Assembly (NCBI GenBank): GCA_009772935.1
Contig: WOUR01000022.1
Location: 1-64,000, forward strand
Source: Rhodospirillaceae bacterium
GTDB taxonomy: Bacteria; Pseudomonadota; Alphaproteobacteria; Reyranellales; Reyranellaceae
Reading direction: 5' to 3'
DNA: 64,000 nt
Of this stretch, positions 16,987 to 26,173 are shown one piece after another (the first letter of the stretch is position 1; each line of letters starts with the position of its first letter). The notes below the pieces were generated by a model. That model ran no database searches and was not told where the DNA came from. It saw nothing but the letters and a program-made list of their open reading frames with translations. Made by a program: the position numbers and the translations under genes.

Positions 16987-18146
16987 AGACACGCATCGAC
17001 GCTCTCCTGAGCGAGGCCGTACAACGGGGCGACGTGCCCGGCGTCGCGGCGGTCGCTACCGACGCAAGCGGCACGAGCTACGCTGGCGGCTTCGGACAGG
17101 CTGTGCTGGGTCAGGACGGAGACATGACACCCGACACCGTCGTGTGGATCGCCTCCATGACCAAGGCCATCACCGGCGCCGTGGCGATGCAGCAGGTCGA
17201 GCGTGGCGCGCTGAAGCTCGATGCGCCGGCCAAGGAGGTGATTCCCTATCTCGGCGAGGTTCAGGTGCTGGAAGGGTTCGATGCTGCGGGCCATCCCCGC
17301 CTGCGCAGGCCCGCGCGCGATATTACCCTTCGTCACCTGCTGACGCATACGGCGGGCTTCGGCTACGACATCTGGCACCCCGAGATCCTGCGGTATCGCG
17401 AGGCCATGGACGTGCCGACCATCGGCACCGGCCTCGACAAGTCGCTGACGACACCCCTGTTGTTCGACCCTGGCGCGCGCTGGCAGTACGGGATCGGCAT
17501 CGACTGGGCCGGCAAGATGGTCGAGGCCGTTACGGGACGGAAGCTCGGCCACGTGATGCAGGACGAGTTGTTCGGCCCGCTCGGCATGGGCAGCACCGGC
17601 TTCCGCCTCACGCCGGCGATGCGCGCCCGCATGGCCCGTGTCCATCACCGCAAGGAAGACGGCACCCTGGTCGCGGACCTGAAGCGAGAGGTCCCACAGG
17701 AGCCCGAATTTGAGGCGGGCGGCGGCGGCCTCTACTCGACGGCCAACGACTACCTGAGGTTCGTGCGCATGGTGCTCGATGGCGGCAAGTCGGCGCGCGG
17801 CGAGGTCGTGATGAAGCCCGCGACTGTCGACGCGATGGCGACCAACGCCATGGGCGACTCGACGGTCTCTGTGCTCAAGACCGTGATGCCGGCTTTATCC
17901 AACGATGCGGAGTTCTTCCCCGGTGTCACCAAGCAGTGGGGCCTGAGCTTCCTGATCAACAACGAGGAAGCGCCGACCGGCCGCTCGGCGGGCAGCCTCT
18001 CCTGGGCGGGCCTGCCCAACACCTACTACTGGATCGACCGCAAGAAGCGCATGGGCGGCGTCTACATGACCCAGATCCTGCCGTTCGCCGACGTGAAGTC
18101 GCTGCCGCTGTTCTACGCCTTCGAAAGTGCGACTTACGGGCGTTAG
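16983..18146 (+). CDS. Serine hydrolase, beta-lactamase/EstB family
   Basis: A 387-residue class C beta-lactamase-fold hydrolase. The nucleophile motif is S-M-T-K in WIASMTKAITG near residue 58. The second motif is a Tyr in WQYGIGIDW, as in EstB-type esterases rather than the Tyr-x-Asn of true AmpC enzymes. WGLSFLIN and a GSLSWAG segment near the C-terminus take the place of the KTG motif. It lacks a signal peptide, which argues for a cytoplasmic esterase or peptidase rather than a periplasmic lactamase. Its start overlaps the stop of oligopeptidase B. It is convergent with the cyclase gene, and a dispersed palindrome fills the gap. Confidence 0.9.
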   Translation: MKTRIDALLSEAVQRGDVPGVAAVATDASGTSYAGGFGQAVLGQDGDMTPDTVVWIASMTKAITGAVAMQQVERGALKLDAPAKEVIPYLGEVQVLEGFDAAGHPRLRRPARDITLRHLLTHTAGFGYDIWHPEILRYREAMDVPTIGTGLDKSLTTPLLFDPGARWQYGIGIDWAGKMVEAVTGRKLGHVMQDELFGPLGMGSTGFRLTPAMRARMARVHHRKEDGTLVADLKREVPQEPEFEAGGGGLYSTANDYLRFVRMVLDGGKSARGEVVMKPATVDAMATNAMGDSTVSVLKTVMPALSNDAEFFPGVTKQWGLSFLINNEEAPTGRSAGSLSWAGLPNTYYWIDRKKRMGGVYMTQILPFADVKSLPLFYAFESATYGR

Positions 18147-18161
18147 TCGAAGTGCCTCTTT

Positions 18162-18189
18162 GGAGCGCGCCACTGGAGTGGCGCGCTCC
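18162..18189. repeat. Dispersed palindrome, copy 3
   Basis: Perfect 13-bp inverted arms, GGAGCGCGCCACT (18162-18174) and AGTGGCGCGCTCC (18177-18189), around GG. It lies 15 bases after the serine hydrolase stop codon and 17 bases before the stop of the convergent cyclase gene. Its core is identical to copy 2 at 8251-8274. Confidence 0.85.
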
Positions 18190-18206
18190 GTTACGTCGTT
18201 CTCGCT

Positions 18207-19427
18207 TCAGCCTGCGAGCCCAAACAGCTCCGTCTCCTCGCGGACGCCACGCAGTCGGTGGCGGCCGAGCGAGACCAGCCGGTCGCGGCTCGCGGTCGCC
18301 GCCTCGGCGAAGGCCTGCGACATCAGCAGCGCCTGGCCGAGCGGCTCGCACAACGCCTCGATGCGCGAGGCCTCGTTCACAGCCGGGCCGATCACCGTGA
18401 AGTCGAGCCGCGTGTCGGAGCCGACATTGCCGTAGAGCACGCGGCCAATATGCAGGGAGATGTCGAGCGACGTGACACGCTGGCCGGCGTTGCGCCGTTC
18501 GATGTTCAGTGCCTCGACGCGCGCCAGCACCTCCTCCGCCGCCGACAGCGCCGCAGCACAGACCTCGGCACGATCATCGAGGACTACCGCGAAGGCCGCG
18601 AGCATCCCGTCACCCATGAATTTCAGCACTTCGCCGTCGCGCGTGACGACAGGCTGGACCATACAGTTGAAGTAGTCGTCGAGCAGCGCGATCAGCTCAC
18701 GGCCGGGCATCGTATCCGCGAGCGCGGTGAACCCCCTGAGGTCGGTGAAGAGCACCACGGCCTCGACGCTCTGTACCTCGCCGCGCAGCACGGTGCCGGA
18801 GAGGACGCGGCTCGCCGGATCGTTGCCGAGATAAGCGGCGAGCAGGCCGTGGCCGATACCCCGCAGGCTGATGGCCTTCACGGCGAGGGCGAAGATCGGC
18901 ACCACCTCGCGCAGGAAGGCGACATCCCCGTCGCGAAAGCCGTCGCGCCGGTCGGTCGAAGCGGAGACGATGAGCCCCAGTCGCTCCGAATGATCGACTT
19001 CGGTCAGGCTGCCGACCTGTAGCGCCAGTTCACCGAACGACTGGACCCAACCGATCCATCCGGTCAGCCCGGCGGCACGCAGCTCCTCGAACACAGGGAC
19101 GCCGGCCAGATCGTCGGCCCCATCGAGGCGGCGAAGCTGCTCGGTGATGCCGTCGCGCAGCATCACTGCGAAAGGGCTGCTCCGAATCTCCGTCGAATCG
19201 ATCTCGGAATGGACGAACTCGAAATGCCGCCCGACACCTTCGCCTGGGTCCCAGATCAGACTGCGTGCCCGAATCATCGGATGGAGCGTATTCGTACCGA
19301 CGAACAGGCGCTCGATCCTCAAACCTGCTTCATTCAAGCGTCGGCCGAAGCCGTTGACCAGCTCCTCCAGCGGGATGTTGCGCAGGCCGGCCTGCGCCAG
19401 CCAGACCGCGAGGTCTGTCGACGTCAC
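18207..19427 (-). CDS. Class III adenylate/guanylate cyclase
   Basis: A 406-residue protein with an N-terminal sensor-like region (residues 1-200, no clear membrane segment) and a C-terminal class III nucleotide cyclase domain. Metal-binding Asp229 is in VVLFTDLRGFTAL and Asp273 in FMGDGMLAAFA; the transition-state Asn/Arg motif is in VIGPAVNEASRIE. The product is probably cAMP, though the purine-selecting residues cannot be judged with certainty here. The N-terminal part resembles that of other alphaproteobacterial cyclases of unknown input. GTG at 19427 is the best start; it lies 15 bases after the deacetylase stop codon, so co-expression with the deacetylase is likely. Confidence 0.9.
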   Translation of the reverse strand: MTSTDLAVWLAQAGLRNIPLEELVNGFGRRLNEAGLRIERLFVGTNTLHPMIRARSLIWDPGEGVGRHFEFVHSEIDSTEIRSSPFAVMLRDGITEQLRRLDGADDLAGVPVFEELRAAGLTGWIGWVQSFGELALQVGSLTEVDHSERLGLIVSASTDRRDGFRDGDVAFLREVVPIFALAVKAISLRGIGHGLLAAYLGNDPASRVLSGTVLRGEVQSVEAVVLFTDLRGFTALADTMPGRELIALLDDYFNCMVQPVVTRDGEVLKFMGDGMLAAFAVVLDDRAEVCAAALSAAEEVLARVEALNIERRNAGQRVTSLDISLHIGRVLYGNVGSDTRLDFTVIGPAVNEASRIEALCEPLGQALLMSQAFAEAATASRDRLVSLGRHRLRGVREETELFGLAG

Positions 19428-19442
19428 GGCGTCACCGCGACG

Positions 19443-20354
19443 TCACGCCGGCAGCGTCATCGTGCCCGCCGGCAACGCGGCGCAATGGTCGTAGATGTCG
19501 CTCGGCCGCGTGAACCAGATCTTGTCCTTCTGCGGATGATTGGCGATGTGCGACAGCGCCTCGCGCAGCGCCCGCAGGCGATAGGGCTGGCCCACGATCA
19601 TCGTGTGGAGCGCAATGCCACAGACCAGCGGCTGCTTCGCCGACTGACGCAGCAGCTCCTCGAATTGGCCGATGATCATGTCGCGGAACTCCTCGGCGCT
19701 GTGATGGCGCACCAGGACCTGCGGACTGTCGTTGACCTCGATCGGATAGGGGATGCTCATCAACGGGCCCGAGCGCGTCTTCATCCAGATCGGTTGGTCG
19801 TCGTTCGGCCAGTCCATCAGGAAGTCGTAGCCGGTCTCCTTGAGCAGATCAGGCGTGACGCGGGTCGAGGCCATCCACGGCGCCATCCAGCCGCGCGGCC
19901 GCCGGCCCGACACCTTCTCGATCGAGTCGCCGATCTCCTGCAGGAAGCGCTTCTCGTCGGCCTCCCACATGCCCCCGTGGCGCTCGGCATTGGTGCGGCC
20001 ATGGCCGATGAACTCGTCGCCGCGCGCCTTCAGCGCGTCGACGATCTGCGGCGCATAGTCGAACACCGTGGTGTTGATGAGGTGCGCGGCGGGCAGGTTG
20101 AGCTCGTCGAACATCTCGAGCAGACGCCACACGCCGACCCGGTTTCCATAGTCGCGCCACGCGAAGGTGCGCGGATCGGGCGGCGGATTGGCGACGGTCA
20201 GCAGATGCCCCTCGCCGGCGCCGAAGGCGAAATGCTCGATGTTGAGGCCGAGATAGACCGCGAGCCGCTTTCCCTCGGGCCAGGAATAGTCCTTGCGCTC
20301 GGTGATCGGCGAATAGGGATAGCGGTCGTGATACGGCAGCCTGATCGTGTGCAT
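19443..20354 (-). CDS. Polysaccharide deacetylase-fold protein (PuuE/allantoinase-like)
   Basis: A 303-residue NodB-fold protein close to the PuuE-like group, which includes metal-independent or cyclic-amide-cleaving members. Typical pieces are KRLAVYLGLNIEHFAFG, RDYGNRVGVWRLLEMFDELNLPAAHLINT, GDEFIGHGRTNAER and GRRPRGWMAPWMA. The usual NodB Asp-Asp pair is not conserved (NIEHF at that position), as in uric-acid-pathway homologues. Substrate unknown; the neighbours (PhyH, SDR) suggest breakdown of a small organic compound. Starts at 20354 with AGAGGTAGGA upstream, two bases after the PhyH stop codon. Confidence 0.85.
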   Translation of the reverse strand: MHTIRLPYHDRYPYSPITERKDYSWPEGKRLAVYLGLNIEHFAFGAGEGHLLTVANPPPDPRTFAWRDYGNRVGVWRLLEMFDELNLPAAHLINTTVFDYAPQIVDALKARGDEFIGHGRTNAERHGGMWEADEKRFLQEIGDSIEKVSGRRPRGWMAPWMASTRVTPDLLKETGYDFLMDWPNDDQPIWMKTRSGPLMSIPYPIEVNDSPQVLVRHHSAEEFRDMIIGQFEELLRQSAKQPLVCGIALHTMIVGQPYRLRALREALSHIANHPQKDKIWFTRPSDIYDHCAALPAGTMTLPA

Positions 20355-20356
20355 TC

Positions 20357-21199
20357 CTACCTCTTGACGACCGCAACCTTGTTGTCGGTCTGCTCGGTAT
20401 TCATTCGTCGGAACCTGTCCACCGCCTCGGCATGGAAGGCGCGCTCTTCGGGGCCGGCCTCCTGCAGCGGACGCCGCTCGTCGTCGAAATGGCCGTATCT
20501 GTCCTCGCCGCGTACCAGCATGGCGGTGACGCGGGTCGGCGAGGTGCAGCGCGCCGAGGTCGGGATGTAGCTGATGCCAAGACCGATGCGCCGGTCGTTC
20601 GAGCGGTTGGGCCGCGAATTGTGCACGAGATGGGTATGGTGCATCGAGAACTGGCCGGCTTTCACGGGCATGAAGGCCGTCCGGCTGCGGTCGAAGTCGC
20701 CCGCCAGCTCCTGGCCACGCGACAGCAGGTTCTCGGGATCCTGCATCTCCGCATGCGGCAGCTGGCCGAGCTTGTGCGACCCGGGCACGACCTCCATGCA
20801 GCCCGCCTCGATCGGCGCATCACTCAAGGCCACCCAGGCCGTGACGTGGCAGGCTGGCTCCAGTGCAAAATAGGTCGCATCCTGGTGCCAGCTGACATAG
20901 GCGCCGGAGCCGGCATCCTTGGGCCAGACGCTGAGGTGGAAGAGGCGGATGTCCGGGCCGATCAGGTCCTCGACCGCGTCGAGCACCTCGGGGGAATGCA
21001 CGATCTCGTCGACCCAGGGGAACAGCAGGTGCGGCTTGAAGTTGTGGCCGCGCGTCAGCTTCTGGCCCTGGGCGCGCTCGAAGGCCTCGAGCCGCTCGCG
21101 CCAGGCCCGCGTCCGCTCGGTCGAGAAGGCGTCGACCGGGCAGACATAACCGTCGCGCTCATAGGCGGCGACCTGCTCAGGGGTAAGCTTCTTCGGCAT
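20357..21199 (-). CDS. Phytanoyl-CoA dioxygenase (PhyH) family protein
   Basis: A 280-residue Fe(II)/2-oxoglutarate oxygenase of the PhyH family. The iron site is visible: His and Asp in SWHQDATYF near residue 120 and a distal His in HHTHLVHNSRPNRS near residue 200, followed by the Arg that binds 2-oxoglutarate. The ATG at 21199 directly follows the SDR stop (one base between), so the start and coupling are well supported. Such enzymes hydroxylate acyl-CoAs or small amines and betaines; ectoine hydroxylase-type and carnitine-type substrates cannot be ruled in or out. Confidence 0.92.
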   Translation of the reverse strand: MPKKLTPEQVAAYERDGYVCPVDAFSTERTRAWRERLEAFERAQGQKLTRGHNFKPHLLFPWVDEIVHSPEVLDAVEDLIGPDIRLFHLSVWPKDAGSGAYVSWHQDATYFALEPACHVTAWVALSDAPIEAGCMEVVPGSHKLGQLPHAEMQDPENLLSRGQELAGDFDRSRTAFMPVKAGQFSMHHTHLVHNSRPNRSNDRRIGLGISYIPTSARCTSPTRVTAMLVRGEDRYGHFDDERRPLQEAGPEERAFHAEAVDRFRRMNTEQTDNKVAVVKR

Positions 21200-21200
21200 G

Positions 21201-21953
21201 TCAGTGCGCCGTCCAGCCGCCGTCGACGAACAGCAGCGAGCCCGTGGTGAAGGAGGAATCGGATGAGGCGAGGAACAGCGCTGCCTTGGCAACTTCTTCC
21301 GGCTGGCCGATACGGCCCATCGGATGACGCACCTTCCAGAAGGCGCGGGCCGCCTCGGGATCGGGCTGGCGCTTCAGCGAGCGCGCCGGCATCGGCGTGT
21401 CGATCACGCCGGGCATCAGCGCGTTGATGCGGATGCCCTGGGCCGCATGATCGACCGCCACCGTCTTGGTGAACGACACGATCGCGCCCTTGGAGGCGAT
21501 GTAGGCCACGTTGGTGCCGAGGCTCGACTGCGCGAGCTGCGAACCCAGGGTGACGATGGCGCCGGACTTGGCCGCGATCATCGGCTGGATGGCGTGATGG
21601 ACCCACAGGAAAGTGCCCTTCACGTTGATCGCGAAGGTGCGGTCCCAGGTCGCCTCGTCGACCTTGTCGACCGTGCCTCCGAACGAGGCGCCGGCCGCCG
21701 TCACCAGCACGTCGAGGCGGCCCCATTTCTCCAGGACCTTTGCCACGCCGGCACGTGCCTGGTCGTTGCTGCTGACGTCGGCCGGGATCACGAGAGTCTC
21801 GCCGCCGATCTCGGCAGCGACTTTCGCCAACCCCGCTTCGTCGAGATCGACGAGTGCGACCTTAGCGCCTTCGGTTGCGAACAGACGGGCGGTCGCGGCG
21901 CCGATGCCCGACGCAGCCCCGGTGACGACAGCGACCTGATTACTGAGCTTCAT
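21201..21953 (-). CDS. Short-chain dehydrogenase/reductase
   Basis: A 250-residue classical SDR. The cofactor motif is TGAASGIG (residues 11-18) with Asp at the end of the second strand (LVDLDE), suggesting NAD preference. The NNAG-type motif is replaced by TAAGAS. The active site has Ser in GSQLAQSS and Tyr/Lys in YIASKGA. The C-terminal end is SFTTGSLLFVDGGWTAH. The start at 21953 (MKLSNQVAVV) fits the family; an ATG seven codons earlier is possible. It leads a tight run with PhyH, the deacetylase and the cyclase. The oxidised alcohol is unknown. Confidence 0.92.
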   Translation of the reverse strand: MKLSNQVAVVTGAASGIGAATARLFATEGAKVALVDLDEAGLAKVAAEIGGETLVIPADVSSNDQARAGVAKVLEKWGRLDVLVTAAGASFGGTVDKVDEATWDRTFAINVKGTFLWVHHAIQPMIAAKSGAIVTLGSQLAQSSLGTNVAYIASKGAIVSFTKTVAVDHAAQGIRINALMPGVIDTPMPARSLKRQPDPEAARAFWKVRHPMGRIGQPEEVAKAALFLASSDSSFTTGSLLFVDGGWTAH

Positions 21954-21993
21954 GGTGGAAGAGTAGCCCGCCATGCCGTCTCTTGTCAGCGCG

Positions 21994-22755
21994 TCAACGC
22001 GGTCGCTTGCGCAACGGACGTTTGCTCTGCGCGCGACGCGCCAGCATGTTCAGGCCCTCGACCAGTCCGGAGAACGCCATCGCGGCGTAGATGTAGCCCT
22101 TGGGGACGTGCATGCCCATGCCGTCGGCGATCAGGGTCATGCCAATCATCAGCAGGAAGCCCAGCGCCAGCATGACGATGGTCGGATTGTTGCCGATGAA
22201 CCTGGCCAGGCTGTCAGCAGCTGCAAGCATCAGGCCAACTGCCACGACCACGGCGATCACCATGATCGGGATATGGTCGGTCATGCCGACGGCCGTGATG
22301 ATGCTGTCGAGCGAGAATACGAGGTCGAGAATCAGGATCTGACCGATCACGCCGACGACCGTGACACTTGCGGCGCCGCCGACCGACACTTCCTTCTCCT
22401 CATGGTCGGCCACGACATGGTCATGAATCTCGCTGGTCGCCTTGTAGATCAGGAAGAGGCCGCCGCCGATTAGGATAAGGTCGCGCCAGGAAAATCCATG
22501 GCCCAACAGTGAAAAGAGCGGCGAGGTGAGCTGGACGATGAAGGCGACGCTGCCCAGCAGGGCAAGCCGCAGGAACACGGCCAGCCCGATACCGATGCGC
22601 CGGGCGCCGGACCGCTTCTCCTCGGGCAGCTTGTTGGTCAGGATGGAGATGAAGATCAGGTTGTCTATGCCCAGCACGACTTCCATGACGATCAGGGTCG
22701 CCAGCGCGGCCCAGGCTTGCGGGTCGCCGACGAGGATGAGCAGTTCGTCCATCAT
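21994..22755 (-). CDS. TerC-family integral membrane protein
   Basis: A 253-residue membrane protein with about seven hydrophobic helices. TerC hallmarks are [15 protein letters not shown] and [15 protein letters not shown], where the Asp residues lie within membrane helices, as in exporters of Mn2+ and other cations. A cytosolic loop with His and acidic residues ([14 protein letters not shown]) lies mid-protein. The start is uncertain: ATG at 22755, 22752 or 22773 all fit. Metal export or tellurite-type resistance is known for the family; the ion here is not determined. It is divergent from the MFS carrier. Confidence 0.9.
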   Translation of the reverse strand: MMDELLILVGDPQAWAALATLIVMEVVLGIDNLIFISILTNKLPEEKRSGARRIGIGLAVFLRLALLGSVAFIVQLTSPLFSLLGHGFSWRDLILIGGGLFLIYKATSEIHDHVVADHEEKEVSVGGAASVTVVGVIGQILILDLVFSLDSIITAVGMTDHIPIMVIAVVVAVGLMLAAADSLARFIGNNPTIVMLALGFLLMIGMTLIADGMGMHVPKGYIYAAMAFSGLVEGLNMLARRAQSKRPLRKRPR

Positions 22756-22832
22756 CCCACCACCATAGGTCATTGCTGGTTCCCGCCAAGAGACCTTTAT
22801 TTTGCACGGCCGAGCCGGTAAGCCCGCAACCG

Positions 22833-24071
22833 ATGCCATCGTCCGCCGTTTCGTCGCGGCCCACTCCCGACAAACTTCCCCCTGCCGCCCCCACGATCGC
22901 CATCGTGCTGCTGTCGGTCGCCGCCTTCGCGTCCGCCGCCAACATGCGGGTGATCGACCCGTTGCTGGTGCAACTCTCCGCCGCGTTCGGGGTCACCGTC
23001 GGCGCGGCCTCGATTGCCGCCACCGCCTTCCTGTTCGCCAACGGCGTCTTCGTTCTGGTGCACGGCCCGTTCGGCGACCGCTACGGCAAGATGCCGGTCG
23101 TAGCCATCGCCTGCGTCGGCGCCGCCCTCTGCTGCATGCTGAGCGCCCTGTCGGCTTCGCTGGAGATGCTTACCCTGGCGCGTTTCCTGACGGGCGTGAC
23201 CGGCTCGGCGATCATTCCGCTCGCCATCGCCTGGGTCGGCGACAATGTGAGCTACGAGAAGCGGCAGGCGACACTCGCCCGTTTCCTCACCGGCCAGACA
23301 CTCGGCCTGATGACCGGATCGGCGCTGGGCGGGGCCCTCGGCGACTGGCTGGGCTGGCGTTCGGTCTTCTGGGTCCTGGCGGGGATCTATGTCCTGGCCG
23401 GCGGCGCGCTGTTCGCCGTCATGCGCGCCCGGCCCGACATCGCCCGTCCGGGTGAGCGGGCGGCGGGCTCGATGATCGGCCAGATGGTCCGCGTCATTCG
23501 GCGTCCGTGGGCGATGACCGTGATCCTGGTCGTGGCGCTGGAGGGCGGCGTCTTCTGGGGCGCCTTCACCTTCGTCGGCGCCGACCTGCACCAGCGCTTC
23601 GGCCTGGGCTTCGCCGCCATCGGACTGGCGGTCGCGGCCTTCGGGGCCGGCGGCTTCCTCTACGTGATGGTCGCGCACCACCTTGTGCGCATCCTGGGCG
23701 AGCGTGGCCTCTGCACCTGGGGCGGCACGGGGCTGGGCATCGCCTTCGCCGTCATGGCGCTGGCGCCGAACGCGGAGGTCGAGTTCGCCGCCATCGTCCT
23801 GTCGGGCGTGTCCTTCTACATGCTGCACAACACGCTGCAGACCAACGGCACGCAGATGGCGCCGGAAGCCCGCGGCGCCGGCATGGCGCTGTTCGCGTTG
23901 TGCCTGTTCGTCGGCCAGGCGATCGGCGTGCCCATCGCGGCACCGATCGTCGACCGCTGGGGTGCGCCACCCGTGTTCTGGGCGGCCGCGATCGTGCTGC
24001 CGCTGCTGGCCTTCTGGTTCTCTGCCGCGATCGGGCGACGCGCTCAGTTGACCGGCGAAACCCGGAACTGA
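22833..24071 (+). CDS. MFS transporter
   Basis: A 412-residue major facilitator with about twelve hydrophobic helices. The MFS loop 2-3 motif appears as [12 protein letters not shown] near residue 85, and a second half follows after a central hydrophilic loop ([14 protein letters not shown]). The general shape is that of a DHA1-type drug or metabolite exporter of the AraJ/Bcr sort. The ATG at 22833 is used; a longer form would start upstream. The last 28 bases overlap the 3' end of the convergent aldo/keto reductase gene. Transported compound unknown. Confidence 0.9.
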   Translation: MPSSAVSSRPTPDKLPPAAPTIAIVLLSVAAFASAANMRVIDPLLVQLSAAFGVTVGAASIAATAFLFANGVFVLVHGPFGDRYGKMPVVAIACVGAALCCMLSALSASLEMLTLARFLTGVTGSAIIPLAIAWVGDNVSYEKRQATLARFLTGQTLGLMTGSALGGALGDWLGWRSVFWVLAGIYVLAGGALFAVMRARPDIARPGERAAGSMIGQMVRVIRRPWAMTVILVVALEGGVFWGAFTFVGADLHQRFGLGFAAIGLAVAAFGAGGFLYVMVAHHLVRILGERGLCTWGGTGLGIAFAVMALAPNAEVEFAAIVLSGVSFYMLHNTLQTNGTQMAPEARGAGMALFALCLFVGQAIGVPIAAPIVDRWGAPPVFWAAAIVLPLLAFWFSAAIGRRAQLTGETRN

Positions 24072-25024
24072 TAGGGCGCCTCGAGCTCCTTGCACTCTTC
24101 AGGCGTGAGCGAGATCTCGGTCGACTCGGCGGCCGACGTCAGCTGATCGAGATCGGTGGCGCCGATGATGGGCGACCCCAAGTAGGGCTTGTGCAGCAGC
24201 CAGGCGAGCGCCGCCTGGGCCGGCGTGCAACCCTTCCCGCTGGCGATCTTCTTCAGTCGCTCGACGATCTCCCAGTCGCAATCGCGATAGGTGCCGTCCT
24301 TCACGACCGTATCGTTCTTCGCGCGCTCGGTGGTGCCGCCGCCGTCCCTGCTGCGGTTGCCCGCCAGGAAGCCGCGCGCCAGCGGCGAATAGGGGATCAG
24401 ACCAACGCCCTGCTCGTGGCAGAGCCGGTTCATCTCATGCTCCTCCTCGCGCTGGATCAGGTTGTAGAGATTCTGCATGGCAATCGGCCGGGCGTAGCCC
24501 TTCCAGTCGGCGATCATGATCATCTGGGCGAACTTGTAGGCCGGCATGGTCGAACCGCCGATGTACCGCACCTTGCCGGAGCGCACGATCTGGTCGAGCG
24601 AGTACATGGTCTCCTCGATCGGCGTGTGCGGGTCGAGGCGATGGACCTGGTAGACGTCGATATAGTCGGTCTGCAGGCGCTTCAGCTGGGCGTCGACCGA
24701 GGCCATCAGGTGCTTGCGGCCGGTGCCGACGTCGTTCTGGTTCTCGCTCATGCGGATGCCGACCTTGGTCGACAGCACGAAGTCCTCGCGCTTCGCCATC
24801 TTCATGAGGGTCGCGCCCATGATCTCCTCGGAGCGGCCGAAATTGTAGGTGTCGGCGGTGTCGAAGAAGGTGATGCCGACGTCGAGCGCGCGCTTGAAAT
24901 AGGCAGGAGCCTCCGACTCGTCGAATTTGCCCCAGCCGCGCCGGCCCTTGGCGCCCCAGGAATTCCCGCCGAGACAGATCCGGCTGACGATCAGGCCCGA
25001 TCGGCCGAGCGGTCCATACTTCAT
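24044..25024 (-). CDS. Aldo/keto reductase
   Basis: A 326-residue NADPH-dependent (beta/alpha)8 oxidoreductase. The tetrad can be seen: Asp and Tyr in FFDTADTYNFGRSEEIMG, Lys in STKVGI and His in VYQVHRLDP. GQ/SPLARGFLAG and GSPIIGATDLDQL mark the cofactor end. Length fits the family of YajO/Tas-type reductases. The ATG at 25024 has a GGGGG site upstream. Its 3' end overlaps the convergent MFS gene by 28 bases. The gene follows a PGDH-like gene and an Lrp regulator in the same direction. Substrate unknown. Confidence 0.93.
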   Translation of the reverse strand: MKYGPLGRSGLIVSRICLGGNSWGAKGRRGWGKFDESEAPAYFKRALDVGITFFDTADTYNFGRSEEIMGATLMKMAKREDFVLSTKVGIRMSENQNDVGTGRKHLMASVDAQLKRLQTDYIDVYQVHRLDPHTPIEETMYSLDQIVRSGKVRYIGGSTMPAYKFAQMIMIADWKGYARPIAMQNLYNLIQREEEHEMNRLCHEQGVGLIPYSPLARGFLAGNRSRDGGGTTERAKNDTVVKDGTYRDCDWEIVERLKKIASGKGCTPAQAALAWLLHKPYLGSPIIGATDLDQLTSAAESTEISLTPEECKELEAPYQFRVSPVN

Positions 25025-25102
25025 CGATACCCCCTCGAAAAACCGCGGCACCGGTCGCCTTCGACCGATGCCGCATGTCCAGGCTCCGACTGTGCGGGCT
25101 TC

Positions 25103-26098
25103 CTAGCCGAGCACTTCCTTGTTCACGCAGTTCGCGGCGTTGGGCTTTCCGTCGAACACGCTCAGGATGTTCTCGATGGCGGTGACGGCCATGCGGTCGC
25201 TCGCCTCCTTGGTGACACCCGCCATGTGCGGGCTGAAGATAACGTTCTCCAGGGTGAACAGCTTGTTCGCCGGATCCGGCGGCTCCTTGTCGAGCACGTC
25301 GAGACCGGCGCCGCGCAGCTTGCCGGTGCTCAACGCCTCGTAGAGCGCATCCTCGTTCACGATGCCGCCGCGCGCGGTGTTGACCAGGAAGGCGCCGGGC
25401 TTCATGAGGCCCAGTGTCTCCTTGTTGAACATGTTGATCGTTTCGGGCGCCTTCGGGCAATGCACCGACACGAAATCGACCTTGGGCAGGATCGCCTTGA
25501 GATCGGTCACCTTGGTGGCGCCAGCCTTCTGGATGTCGGCCTCGGAGATGTTCGGATCGAGGACGAAGACTTCCATGTCGAAGGCGACGCAGCGTTTCAC
25601 CGTGCGCGAGCCGATGCGGCCCATGCCGACGACCAGGATGGTCTTGCCCGAGAGATCGGCCGGCAGGTCGGAGAGGCGCTGGCCCCAGCCCTTCTCGCGC
25701 ACGAACCGGTCGTACTTCTTCACCAGGCGCGCCGAGGCGAGCAGCATGTACATCGCGTGCTCGGCAACCGAGACCGAGTTGGCGATACCGGTCGTCATCA
25801 GCGGGATCTTGCGCTTGTTCAGCGCCGGAATCTCGACCGCATCGAAGCCGACCCCGAGACGCGCAACCACCATCATGCCGGGCGCCGCGTCGAGCTCGGC
25901 CTGACGGAATGGGGTAGCACCGAGGGTCACGGCATTGGCATCCGCGAGCTTCGGGTGCAGCGACGGCACCGTGTCGTCGGTCAGGATCTCGTAGTCGACA
26001 TCGTCGCGCGCCTTGAGGACGTCGATTCCCGCCTCCGGCATGCGGCCGACGATCAGCACCTTCTTGCGATTCTTGCCTGTTTTCGGGCCCGTATTCAT
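25103..26098 (-). CDS. D-3-phosphoglycerate dehydrogenase-like hydroxyacid dehydrogenase
   Basis: A 331-residue D-2-hydroxyacid dehydrogenase without the C-terminal ACT or ASB domains of full SerA. The NAD motif is VVGMGRIGSR near residue 155. Catalytic Arg is in NTARGGI, Glu in LDKEPPDP and His in FSPHMAG. The PGDH-type sequence (ARLGVGFDAVEIPALNKRKIPLMTTGIANSVSVAEHAM) points to this clade, but glyoxylate- or hydroxypyruvate-type substrates are equally possible. ATG at 26098 has GGGGA upstream. It lies between the Lrp-type regulator and the aldo/keto reductase, both of which read the same way. Confidence 0.9.
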   Translation of the reverse strand: MNTGPKTGKNRKKVLIVGRMPEAGIDVLKARDDVDYEILTDDTVPSLHPKLADANAVTLGATPFRQAELDAAPGMMVVARLGVGFDAVEIPALNKRKIPLMTTGIANSVSVAEHAMYMLLASARLVKKYDRFVREKGWGQRLSDLPADLSGKTILVVGMGRIGSRTVKRCVAFDMEVFVLDPNISEADIQKAGATKVTDLKAILPKVDFVSVHCPKAPETINMFNKETLGLMKPGAFLVNTARGGIVNEDALYEALSTGKLRGAGLDVLDKEPPDPANKLFTLENVIFSPHMAGVTKEASDRMAVTAIENILSVFDGKPNAANCVNKEVLG

Positions 26099-26173
26099 CG
26101 TTTCCCCTGCGATCTTGTCATGCAAACGGGCGCGATCCTAAGGCCGGCCGACGCGGGAGGCCAGAGCCAGCAA

